DNA of 64,000 nt from Bacillota bacterium. Its GTDB lineage: Bacteria; Bacillota; Clostridia; Oscillospirales; Ruminococcaceae. This document shows positions 1 to 6,814 of this stretch, in pieces. The notes below the pieces were generated by a model. The model saw only the letters and a program-made list of their open reading frames with translations. It was not told where the DNA came from and ran no database searches. The position numbers and the translations under genes are program-made. The stretch is from assembly GCA_023391875.1 (NCBI GenBank), contig JAEWAB010000005.1, forward strand, positions 124,001-188,000, written 5' to 3'. Numbering within the stretch: the first letter of the stretch is position 1; the number at the start of each line of letters is the position of its first letter.

Positions 1-381
1 GAGGCTCATCCCCTCCTGTAGCGGTACGTCGGGGACAATATGGTTCTTTTCATGAGACTTCGACTTTGAAAGAGTGAGCAGGATACGCCCCATGCTACCC
101 TTACCCGTCATGGGGCGGAGGACGTCGATATCCGCTTCGCTCATGGCGATGGGGATATCGTACCGGTCTTTAAGATCGTTTGCGCTCCCCGCGTGGTCCA
201 GATGCCCGTGGGTCAAAAAGATCAGCGAGATATCCTCAGGCGAAAACCCGAGCTTTCGAACCTGCCGTACGATGCGCTCACGGTCTTTGCCGGTGGCGGC
301 ATCCACCAGCACAAGGCTGTCGTCGTCCTCGATCAGATAACAGTTCACAAAACCGCATGGGATGGTATGTATTTTTGCCAT
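1..381 (-). CDS. MBL-fold metallohydrolase, C-terminus beyond window edge
   Basis: Only the first 127 codons are inside the window; the frame is still open at base 1. The N-terminus carries the zinc-binding HGHLDH motif (HxHxDH) of the metallo-beta-lactamase fold at about residues 70-75, after a typical strand with DAATGKD. Family members hydrolyse thioesters, cyclic nucleotides or similar substrates, so the substrate cannot be named. The ATG at 381 follows a GGAGGTG ribosome binding site. The gene lies 41 bp downstream of the FkbM methyltransferase on the same strand, so the two are probably cotranscribed. The family is clear; the exact function is not. Confidence 0.85.
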   Translation of the reverse strand, partial: MAKIHTIPCGFVNCYLIEDDDSLVLVDAATGKDRERIVRQVRKLGFSPEDISLIFLTHGHLDHAGSANDLKDRYDIPIAMSEADIDVLRPMTGKGSMGRILLTLSKSKSHEKNHIVPDVPLQEGMSL

Positions 382-422
382 TGTCACACCTCCGTGAAGA
401 TAGTATTCAGGCGGGCACCCCG

Positions 423-1514
423 TTATGGCACCGCGTAAAGGTTGGTATCCCACGCCGGGATGTAGGGGTGATGCCGTAGATACAGGCGATACGCGGGGTT
501 GAGTGTATGCACCAGCAGCGGAAGGTCGAACAGGTCTTCGTTGCGGTGATAAGCCGAAACAATTAGCCTCGGCGCAAACCGCCGGATGGTGTCTGCACAC
601 CCCAGCAGCGCCGGATGCTCGGCGCCCTCCACATCCAGCTTGACGAGCGTCGCCTTGCCGCCGTTTAATATATTATCCACCGAATTGACCGAAACGGGTA
701 TCACGCGCTTTGCCTGCGCGTTTTGGGCAAGTGATGAATTCCGCCCTGCCCTGCCCTCAAAATACAGCGTCGCCTTCTCGTCGTGCGCGCCGATATTCAG
801 CGCCAGCACGCGCTGCAAATCCTGCCCGGACAGGTACTCCGCCAGCTTATTCATAAGCTTTTTATGGTTCTTTACGTCCGGCTCAAAGGCGGTGATCTGT
901 TCAAACTGCCCACCGGTATAGCGTAGCAGCTCGCGGATGGTATCACCGTCATAGGCGCCCAAATCCACATAGCATTCATCCTGCCGCGGTTTGATCAGCT
1001 GACCGTAGGCCTCGTTCTTTTCCGTTGTGCAGGCCTTCAGGTACGAAATCTTCCCGCTTATCTTGTAGTTTAATACCGAGCTGAATACAACCCTTGATTG
1101 CTCGTCGGCAAGCAGGCCGTATACCCGCTCAAGCTCCGTTTCGTGCTCACGGGCATAATCCGAGGTAAAAAGCCCCTCCCCCGCCACGGGAACATCCGGC
1201 ACGTAAAGCTCGAATTGGGCGCTCAGCTCGTAAAGCCGCCGCATCGTCGGCTCATCGTGCACCCCAAAGGCGACGAGGATGATAAAGTCCGGATACAGCG
1301 TTTGTATTTCCGCAAGGGTCTTTACACGGTAGCCCTCAAAGCTGTGGCCGCGCACAAAGCCGTCGCTTGCGAAGATATCGCTGACGGCGATATCATACTG
1401 CCTACACACGCGCAGTATCTTTAAGGCGCCGTCGCCCATCCCGTAGAGCACAATCGGCTTTTGTGTTTGGGCAAGCAGCTGCCATACTGTTTGGGTTTCA
1501 TGAATGAACTGCAT
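423..1514 (-). CDS. FkbM family methyltransferase with N-terminal nucleotide-binding-like domain
   Basis: A 363-residue protein. The C-terminal half is an FkbM-type SAM-dependent methyltransferase: a motif I-like segment YVDLGAYDGDT at about 182-192, an acidic AFEPD at 209-213 and the hallmark VKLDVEGAEHPAL near 291. The first 110 residues (YGMGDGALKIL and a following beta-alpha pattern) resemble the Rossmann-like NAD/sugar-sensing domain often joined to glycan-modifying enzymes. FkbM enzymes O-methylate sugars or small molecules; the acceptor here is unknown. It overlaps the end of the upstream GNAT gene by 17 bp, which points to translational coupling. Confidence 0.85.
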   Translation of the reverse strand: MQFIHETQTVWQLLAQTQKPIVLYGMGDGALKILRVCRQYDIAVSDIFASDGFVRGHSFEGYRVKTLAEIQTLYPDFIILVAFGVHDEPTMRRLYELSAQFELYVPDVPVAGEGLFTSDYAREHETELERVYGLLADEQSRVVFSSVLNYKISGKISYLKACTTEKNEAYGQLIKPRQDECYVDLGAYDGDTIRELLRYTGGQFEQITAFEPDVKNHKKLMNKLAEYLSGQDLQRVLALNIGAHDEKATLYFEGRAGRNSSLAQNAQAKRVIPVSVNSVDNILNGGKATLVKLDVEGAEHPALLGCADTIRRFAPRLIVSAYHRNEDLFDLPLLVHTLNPAYRLYLRHHPYIPAWDTNLYAVP

Positions 1515-2079
1515 GTATATAATCCTCTTTCAATATTGCGTAGGCGCAGCAATCTGTCAGCACGCCGCGGTGGTTGGGGCCGACTTGACGGCGAATGCCC
1601 TCAAAGCGCATCCCCGCCTTCTGCATGACGCGGCCGGAGCTTACATTCTCCACCTCGTGCAGCGCCTCTAAACGGTTAAAGTTTACCTCTAAAAATAAAA
1701 AACGCATAACCTCATTGAGGGCCTCAAGGGTATAGCCCTGCCCCCAGAACCGCCGCCCGATGCAGTAGCCAAGCTCCCCGCTGCGGATAAGCTCGTTTTG
1801 GCCATGGACACCGATAGAGCCGATGGGTTCGCCCAGCGCCTTTAATTCTATCGCCCACTCGTAGGCATTTTGTTTTTGATAGCAGGGCAGGAAAAGCTGC
1901 TCTAATATAACCTTGGTTTCGTTGACATTCTTATGTGCAGACCATGTGAGGTGTTTGGTAACCTCGCTATCCCCCGCCCAGTTTTTAAACATCGGTTCGG
2001 CATCGTCTGCGGTGAAGCGCCGCAGTATCAAGCGCGGGGTCTCCAAGCGCTTGGTAGACTGATGATGAAGCTGCTCCAA
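1498..2079 (-). CDS. GNAT N-acetyltransferase, RimJ/RimL type
   Basis: The protein opens with the pattern ETPRLILRRFTADDAEPMF that is typical of the RimJ/RimL branch of GNAT acetyltransferases, and has the acetyl-CoA region around GYCIGRRFWGQGYTLEAL and a C-terminal VSSGRVMQKAGMRFEG. These enzymes acetylate amino groups of proteins, antibiotics or amino acids; the substrate is not predictable. I place the start at TTG 2079 because a GGGAGG ribosome binding site lies 7 bases before it, inside the longer open frame that begins at 2097. It overlaps the FkbM gene by 17 bp and heads a probable three-gene operon with FkbM and the MBL-fold gene. Confidence 0.8.
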   Translation of the reverse strand: MEQLHHQSTKRLETPRLILRRFTADDAEPMFKNWAGDSEVTKHLTWSAHKNVNETKVILEQLFLPCYQKQNAYEWAIELKALGEPIGSIGVHGQNELIRSGELGYCIGRRFWGQGYTLEALNEVMRFLFLEVNFNRLEALHEVENVSSGRVMQKAGMRFEGIRRQVGPNHRGVLTDCCAYAILKEDYIHAVHS

Positions 2080-2206
2080 ATGATGTCCTCCCACCAAAGC
2101 TGTATTTACTTTACGTTATTATATAATGCGGCGGCTGTAAAATACAAGCACCAAAAGAACTTTTTATGTTGTCTGCTTTGCCGCGATAAGGCTAATCGTT
2201 CTGCTA

Positions 2207-2235
2207 TTTATCTTCCGTCCAAAATGTACTATAAT
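2207..2235 (+). promoter_or_regulatory. Probable promoter of the ACT-domain gene
   Basis: A perfect -10 hexamer TATAAT lies at 2230-2235. A weak -35 (TTTATC) sits 17 bases upstream. The ACT gene starts about 40 bases downstream. Confidence 0.5.
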
Positions 2236-2275
2236 GGGTAAAAAGACGTACTTTATGGTAAAAAGGAGTATACAT

Positions 2276-2641
2276 ATGCAGATAAGGGTGATAGACGGCG
2301 AGTTTGCCGTATGTAAGCTGAGCGCCGCCACCGATATGGATTTCTCGGGCGAGTTTGTGTTTGTGGCCAAAACCGATGAGGAGCTTTCGCTTGTTTGTAA
2401 AACAGAAGAGGTACCCTCAGGCTGCAATGCCTGCGAAAAGGGGTGGCGGGCCATGCGTATTGAAGGCGTGCTGGACTTTTCGCTTACGGGGGTCATCTCG
2501 TCCCTTTCGTCGGCACTTGCTAAACAAAAGATTTCGGTGTTTGTGGTGTCGACCTTTAACACGGATTATATCCTTATAAAGGAGCATTCGCTAAGTGATG
2601 CCGTCGTTGCTTTGAAAGAAACAGGCTGTGAATTTATATAA
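2276..2641 (+). CDS. ACT domain-containing protein
   Basis: A 121-residue protein. The C-terminal part (ISVFVVSTFNTDYILIKEH, then SLSDAVVALKETGCEF) fits a beta-alpha-beta ACT regulatory domain of the stand-alone type. Such proteins bind amino acids or small ligands and are common as orphan genes in Firmicutes; no catalytic domain is present. The frame is open from 2234, but I choose the ATG at 2276 because AAGGAG lies 7 bases upstream. It is monocistronic, bounded by its own promoter and by a terminator hairpin at 2654. The ligand and partner are unknown. Confidence 0.75.
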   Translation: MQIRVIDGEFAVCKLSAATDMDFSGEFVFVAKTDEELSLVCKTEEVPSGCNACEKGWRAMRIEGVLDFSLTGVISSLSSALAKQKISVFVVSTFNTDYILIKEHSLSDAVVALKETGCEFI

Positions 2642-2653
2642 TCAATCAAAGGT

Positions 2654-2686
2654 AAAGCCGGCACTGAATAATACAGTACCGGCTTT
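2654..2686 (+). terminator. Terminator hairpin after the ACT gene
   Basis: AAAGCCGG pairs with CCGGCTTT around an inner CACTG/CAGT stem, 12 bases after the stop codon. The following T-tract is short. Confidence 0.6.
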
Positions 2687-2707
2687 GTGTAAGTAAATTT
2701 GTACGGC

Positions 2708-2904
2708 TTATTGGAGAGGATTGCCGTTCTTATCGGTGTATTTACCTACGGCTATCAGGATGATGTCTATGAGCCACCAAATGCCAAAGCCAGCGCCGGT
2801 AATAAGTTTAAGAATACCTGTTCCAACTTTGCCTACATAGAATCTGTCTATACCCAAGTAGCCTAAAAAATGGCCAGTATCAGTGTCGTGGTCTTGCTTT
2901 TCAT
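2708..2904 (-). pseudogene. TM2 domain membrane protein, single-base frameshift
   Basis: A GGAGG ribosome binding site 8 bases before the ATG at 2904 leads into MKSKTTTLILAIF, after which the frame hits TAG. One frame over, the sequence continues as LGYLGIDRFYVGKVGTG, then a second hydrophobic helix with WWLIDIILIAVGKYTDKNGN, ending at TAA 2708. Joined, this is a complete TM2-domain protein of about 65 residues, including the conserved DRFY. The shift lies in a run of six A (2865-2870); seven would restore the frame. It is either a recent pseudogene, a phase-variable homopolymer or a sequencing error. TM2 proteins are two-helix membrane proteins of poorly known role. Confidence 0.75.
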
Positions 2905-2936
2905 TTTACTTTCCTCCATGTTTTCGAATATTTTAA

Positions 2937-3101
2937 ACAAGCGAGAAAATAATCGTATGTAGCCTTTACGGGCCAGTGAATCATCTCCCGCTTTTTAAAA
3001 CCGATGGAACCTACCAACTGCAAGTCGAAACTTATCCAGAATGGTATGAAATTAAGCTAATTGACGTCCGTATGTTAATTGAAAAGTTGGAACGAATTTG
3101 A
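2937..3101 (+). other. Possible gene remnant, no usable start
   Basis: An open stretch of 54 codons ends at TGA 3099-3101. From an internal GTG at 2976 it would read VNHLPLFKTDGTYQLQ followed by VETYPEWYEIKLIDVRM, which has protein-like composition with alternating strand and helix character. No ribosome binding site precedes it and a stop lies just upstream. I do not recognise the family. It may be the 3' end of a decayed gene. The AT-rich stretch 3102-3276 after it shows nothing else that I can support. Confidence 0.25.
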
Positions 3102-3276
3102 ATAATATATTAACATATTACGACAAAAAGTCAATTTCGTAATTTTAAACGACATATTTTATAAAACTCTTGTATCTACAGAGCAATAATTAATTTGGCA
3201 ACCCCCACGGAAGCTGTGTAAAGTTATCTCAGCCTAAATTTCTTATTTTAGACGAGTAACTTTTTAAATAAAACAC

Positions 3277-3315
3277 AAAATCCCTTCGCAAGGTAAACCT
3301 TTGCGAAGGGATTTT
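3277..3315 (-). terminator. Terminator after the FeoB-associated gene
   Basis: AAAATCCCTTCGCAA pairs with TTGCGAAGGGATTTT, a 15-bp stem. It lies 16 bases beyond the stop of the minus-strand gene at 3331 and is followed on that strand by a T-rich stretch. Confidence 0.75.
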
Positions 3316-3330
3316 ATCTTTTTTATGAGT

Positions 3331-3471
3331 CTATTGTTTATGGCAACTGCCCTGCATAGAGCACCCGGAACAACTGCCGCCGCAGCCGCCCTTCTTGCGG
3401 TCTTTTACTATCTTTACCACTGCCAGAACCATGAGCAGTGCAATGAAACCGGCGATAATGTAAGTAAACAT
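3331..3471 (-). CDS. FeoB-associated Cys-rich membrane protein
   Basis: A 46-residue peptide: one N-terminal membrane helix (YIIAGFIALLMVLAVVKIV), a basic stretch KDRKKGG, then a Cys-rich tail with CGGSCSGC and a later SC. This is the layout of the small FeoB-associated proteins normally encoded next to the ferrous iron transporter genes feoA and feoB. Here no feo gene is visible within the window, so it is an orphan copy. A GGGAGG ribosome binding site precedes the ATG at 3471. The promoter upstream carries a possible metal-regulator operator. The Cys residues probably bind Fe or an Fe-S cluster, by inference from the family. Confidence 0.75.
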   Translation of the reverse strand: MFTYIIAGFIALLMVLAVVKIVKDRKKGGCGGSCSGCSMQGSCHKQ

Positions 3472-3520
3472 ATTCATTCCTCCCGTTAGAAATCCGGCTT
3501 TGCGGCCTTATCAGCTTAAA

Positions 3521-3578
3521 GTTAGCTCTTGCTAACCTATCCTGATTACAGTTTACTACCGCTAACTGGTTTTGTCAA
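3521..3578 (-). promoter_or_regulatory. Promoter with DtxR/MntR-like inverted repeat before the FeoB-associated gene
   Basis: On the minus strand TTGACA (3573-3578) is followed 17 bases later by TAAACT (3550-3555). Just downstream, 3521-3536 is a perfect inverted repeat with arms GTTAGC and GCTAAC around four bases, and another half-site GTTAGC lies in the spacer between -35 and -10. TTAG...CTAA symmetry is typical of operators for DtxR-family metal repressors; the assignment here is an inference. Confidence 0.55.
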
Positions 3579-3635
3579 CAGGAATTCATACTTGTTTTGT
3601 ATTTTTATCGAAATTTATTACCCTTAAGCAAAAGT

Positions 3636-4382
3636 TTATCCGATAAGCGCTTGAGACTTTTGCCGGATATAGATTCGTTTCACATTGCTTTCTTTGAGGC
3701 GCACCGACTTGATCTCGAACACATCCAGCGAGTTAATAAAGGGTGTGAGCTTTCTAAAGCCATAGTTGCGCACATCAAAATCTGGGAAACGTTTTTGCAG
3801 CGTATTGCCGATGTCACTTAACAGCGCCCATCCCTCTTCGTCCGAGGCCTCGTCGGTAATGGTCAGGATGGCATTCTTCATCGCGTCGAGTGCCGTTCTT
3901 TCCTCCGCCGCGGTGTTTTTATCTGCCTTTGTTGGCGGCAGAACATCCTGCGCGATGACCTCAAGGTATTTGAATTTGTTGCAGGCCGCAATAAAGGGGT
4001 TGGGGGTCTTTTTTTCGCCCATACCCACCACCGTCATCCCCGCTTCACGCAGGCGGGAGGCAAGACGCGTAAAGTCGCTGTCGCTGGACACAATGCAAAA
4101 GCCCTCGACATTGCCCGCGTAGAGGATATCCATGGCATCGATGATCATGGCGGAATCGGTAGCGTTCTTGCCGGTGGTATAGCCATACTGCTGGATGGGC
4201 GTGATGGAGTGCTCGAGCAGCACATTCTTCCAAGAGCCAAGCGCCGGTTTGGTCCAATCGCCGTAGATGCGCTTATAGGTAATAACCCCTTCGTTGGAGA
4301 TTTCATCGAGGATAAACTTGATATAGCGCTCCGAAACATTGTCTGCATCTATCAAAACCGCAAATCGATTGTCGTTTGCCAT
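3636..4382 (-). CDS. NYN-domain (PIN-like) putative RNase with C-terminal LOTUS/OST-HTH domain
   Basis: A 248-residue protein. The N-terminal NYN/DUF88 domain has the acidic residues FAVLIDADNVS near the start, then NATDSAMIIDAMDILY and CIVSSDSDFTRLA, which match the metal-binding Asp positions of the PIN-like nuclease fold. Residues from about 165 on (TALDAMKNAILTITDE, WALLSDIGNTLQKRFPDFD, YGFRKLTPFI) look like an OST-HTH/LOTUS RNA-binding domain. This predicts an RNA-processing or RNA-decay role in the cytoplasm, with unknown targets. The ATG at 4382 is chosen because GGAGG lies 8 bases upstream. It is monocistronic. Confidence 0.8.
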   Translation of the reverse strand: MANDNRFAVLIDADNVSERYIKFILDEISNEGVITYKRIYGDWTKPALGSWKNVLLEHSITPIQQYGYTTGKNATDSAMIIDAMDILYAGNVEGFCIVSSDSDFTRLASRLREAGMTVVGMGEKKTPNPFIAACNKFKYLEVIAQDVLPPTKADKNTAAEERTALDAMKNAILTITDEASDEEGWALLSDIGNTLQKRFPDFDVRNYGFRKLTPFINSLDVFEIKSVRLKESNVKRIYIRQKSQALIG

Positions 4383-4621
4383 AAGAGATACCTCCATCTT
4401 AATAGAAGTTACCGTTCTTAGTATAACAAATCGGCGGATGATTTACAAATCTTTTCACTGTGCGCAGTATCGATACCGATTTGCTCGTTTAACCAACAAT
4501 TGCCGTCTGCCGCTTTTGCTATTAGGCCGCGCGCTCGGGCACAATAACGGTAAGCGGCATTTTGTTCCTACAGAGATTGTCTTACGCCGCTTAAAAACTT
4601 GCGAAAAGTGAGGATATAAGC

Positions 4622-4987
4622 ATGGAGATACTGATTCGAAGCAGCTTTGATAATGTTGAAACCGCGGAAACCTGCGTAAAACGGATACGGGAAGCGCAAC
4701 TGGGTGTAAAGGAGATTACCCTTATTCCACCGAAGTACCTGCGCGAAGACGACGACAAAGATTTGCAATATATCCCTGCAACCAATTTTATCTTCCCCGG
4801 TACCTTAAACTCAAGCGGCGGGATGGTGGCATTTGGTGTGGCGGATACCAATGACCATATCGACAGGAAAAGAACGGATTATATAAGCGGCGACGCTATT
4901 ATCGAGGTTGTTACCGATTCATCACAAGAGGACAAAATCAGAAGTATTATTATCAATTCCGGCGGCAGAGATACCGTGAAATTTTAA
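4622..4987 (+). CDS. Conserved-looking hypothetical protein
   Basis: A 121-residue protein that I do not recognise. It starts MEILIRSSFDNVETAETCV with a beta-strand then a helix, followed by a second strand KEITLIPP, a glycine-rich middle (FPGTLNSSGGMVAFGVAD) and a C-terminal strand-helix IIEVVTDSSQEDKIRSIII. This beta-alpha-beta pattern with a Gly-rich insertion resembles small stress-type proteins of ferredoxin-like fold, but that is only an impression. The ribosome binding site GTGAGGA is 7 bases before the ATG. The 220 bp upstream holds no gene that I can see. Confidence 0.55.
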   Translation: MEILIRSSFDNVETAETCVKRIREAQLGVKEITLIPPKYLREDDDKDLQYIPATNFIFPGTLNSSGGMVAFGVADTNDHIDRKRTDYISGDAIIEVVTDSSQEDKIRSIIINSGGRDTVKF

Positions 4988-5114
4988 TACCCGAATATCA
5001 CAACCGGGTAGAATTATGGTAAAAAAAGCATGCGTTACGGCTCGCGCCATGGTCTATTACCCGTATTACCCCTCATATAAATGTTAATGCAGCTTGTGCT
5101 GTATACAGGAAAAG

Positions 5115-5160
5115 TCAATTACTCCCGCCCTTTTAGGACGTGTACGGTTTTGGTAATTGA
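5115..5160 (+). promoter_or_regulatory. Possible structured leader of the S1-domain gene
   Basis: TCAATTAC (5115-5122) and GTAATTGA (5153-5160) form an 8-bp stem closing about 30 bases, 28 bases before the start of the S1-domain gene. A weak ACCCG/CGGGT hairpin also lies at 4989-5009, after the previous gene. I cannot match either to a known riboswitch. Confidence 0.3.
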
Positions 5161-5188
5161 TGAATAAAACGGGGGGTTACTGAAGAAA

Positions 5189-6115
5189 ATGAGCAGTTAT
5201 AAGCCGGAAGGTCTATTGCTGGATACCGCCGAGAACAGGCAGAGTATGCGCAACGCCGCGGCCCTTCAGGAGGCTTGCGCCAGCAACAAAACACTTGAGG
5301 CCCGCGCGGTTATGTGCGATAACGAGCATAACCTTGTGGTGGACCTTGGGGTGATGCGCGGTATTATCCCCCGCGACGAGGGCGCTATCGGCATTGCCGA
5401 CGGCAGCGCAAAGGACATTGCAATCATTTCCCGGGTGAATAAGGCCGTCTGTTTTAAGGTATTAAGCCTCGAGACAGACAGCTTTGGTAAGCCTGTTGCA
5501 TATCTCTCCCGCAGGCAGGTACAGGAGGAATGCCGTCAAAGCTATCTTTCTACACTGCGCTGTGGCGACATTATCCCCGCGCGCGTAACGCATTTGGAGC
5601 CGTTTGGCGCGTTTGTAGACATCGGGTGCGGCATCTCGTCGCTGATACCGATAGACAGCATATCGGTTTCGCGCATCACCCACCCGAAGGACCGGTTCCG
5701 ATGCGGGCAGGATATCTACGCCGTGGTGCGTAGCATAGACGAAACGGGGCGCATTTGTCTGTCGCACAAGGAGCTGCTTGGCACATGGGCACAGAATTCA
5801 GTATTTTTCGCACCCGGGCAGACCGTTGCGGGCATCATCCGCTCGGTAGAGGAGTACGGCGTATTTGTGGAGCTTGCGCCGAACCTCGCGGGCCTGGCGG
5901 AATTAAAGGACGACGTAACCGCAGGCCAGCACGCAAGTGTTTACATAAAATCGCTTATCCCCGAAAAGATGAAGGTGAAACTGATTATTGTAGATTCATT
6001 TGATATGAGCAACTACACCCCCGCCTTCAGCTACTTTTTGACCAGCGGGCACATCGACCGTTTTCGGTACTCCCCCGACTGCTGCAGCAAGGTGGTTGAA
6101 ACGGTGTTTGAATAA
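5189..6115 (+). CDS. S1 RNA-binding domain protein (ribosomal protein S1-like)
   Basis: A 308-residue protein with three S1-type OB folds. The first is degenerate (LEARAVMCDNEHNLVVDLG, about 36-110). The second is canonical (GDIIPARVTHLEPFGAFVDI, then CGISSLIPIDSIS, about 125-200). The third runs from GQTVAGIIRSVEEYGVFVEL to about residue 270. Full S1 in proteobacteria has six repeats; clostridial short S1-like proteins bind mRNA or 30S subunits and lack some repeats. The ribosome binding site is weak (GGGGGG 12 bases away, GAAG near the ATG). It is followed by a strong terminator and appears monocistronic. Confidence 0.8.
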   Translation: MSSYKPEGLLLDTAENRQSMRNAAALQEACASNKTLEARAVMCDNEHNLVVDLGVMRGIIPRDEGAIGIADGSAKDIAIISRVNKAVCFKVLSLETDSFGKPVAYLSRRQVQEECRQSYLSTLRCGDIIPARVTHLEPFGAFVDIGCGISSLIPIDSISVSRITHPKDRFRCGQDIYAVVRSIDETGRICLSHKELLGTWAQNSVFFAPGQTVAGIIRSVEEYGVFVELAPNLAGLAELKDDVTAGQHASVYIKSLIPEKMKVKLIIVDSFDMSNYTPAFSYFLTSGHIDRFRYSPDCCSKVVETVFE

Positions 6116-6131
6116 TTCCTTTATAAATGAT

Positions 6132-6170
6132 TAGGCAGGTGCAATTCACATTGCATCTGCCTATTTTTAT
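6132..6170 (+). terminator. Terminator after the S1-domain gene, overlapping the convergent GNAT stop
   Basis: TAGGCAGGTGCAA pairs with TTGCATCTGCCTA (13-bp stem with one G-T) and is followed by TTTTT. The T-tract runs into the stop codon of the convergent gene at 6167. Confidence 0.85.
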
Positions 6171-6667
6171 AGCCTTTTTTCGTAACAAAGAAATCTGCCC
6201 TTTCTAAGGGCAATTTCTCCCCTATTCACATAGCCCGAACGCTCATACAGCCTGAGCGCAAAAGGGTTCTGTGAGAACGTATCCAGCCTGACGGAGGTAT
6301 AGCCCGACCGCTTAAGCAGTTCCTCCGCCGCCTCAAGCATCCGCCGGGCGACGCCGCCGTTTTGATACTGAGGGTCTACGCACAGGCGGTGCACCACCGC
6401 GCAGCGCCCGCTGCCACAGTGCCAGTTTACCACTTGATAGGTAACATCCTGCTCCTCATTGAGCACAATACAGGCAATCGGCTGCTGCTGTACCACATAC
6501 AGATACATCTCGCCACATTCAATATCGCGGCGCAGGATGTCCTTATCGGGGTAGATTTCGTCCCACTGGTAAAGGCCGTTACGGTTCATCTGCGCCACGG
6601 CGCGGGAGAAGATATCGAGCACAATTTCGTATTCCTCGGGTAAAGCCGGCCTTAAAAGAGCGTCCAT
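6167..6667 (-). CDS. GNAT family N-acetyltransferase
   Basis: A 166-residue GNAT enzyme. The acetyl-CoA binding motif A is visible as VVHRLCVDPQYQNGGVARRM near residues 90-110, and motif B as NPFALRLYERSGYVNRGE near the C-terminus. The N-terminal substrate region (MNRNGLYQWDEIYPDKDIL) resembles the clostridial stand-alone GNATs of unknown substrate. The start ATG at 6667 is preceded by AGGTGG/AGGA-like sequence. It faces the S1-domain gene and shares its terminator region. Acetyl transfer is a safe inference; the acceptor is not known. Confidence 0.8.
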   Translation of the reverse strand: MDALLRPALPEEYEIVLDIFSRAVAQMNRNGLYQWDEIYPDKDILRRDIECGEMYLYVVQQQPIACIVLNEEQDVTYQVVNWHCGSGRCAVVHRLCVDPQYQNGGVARRMLEAAEELLKRSGYTSVRLDTFSQNPFALRLYERSGYVNRGEIALRKGRFLCYEKRL

Positions 6668-6693
6668 CGTATGTAATCCTATCCACCTTAAAT

Positions 6694-6789
6694 TTATTTA
6701 ATTTCGTCAGTCTCAGCTACAGTAGGCGTGCAGGCCGGTTTTTCGGCGTCCTCAAACGGGCTGCCAAACGGCAAAAATGGGCTCTTCGG
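6694..6789 (-). other. Possible coding relic between the ABC permease and the GNAT gene
   Basis: An open stretch of 31 codons without a start reads PKSPFLPFGSPFEDAEKP followed by a short Thr-rich end and TAA. A stop lies directly upstream. The composition is protein-like and it follows the permease stop, so it may be the tail of a lost downstream gene. I do not recognise it. Confidence 0.2.
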
Positions 6790-6814
6790 CTAGACGGCAC
6801 CCCATCAGGCAGGC

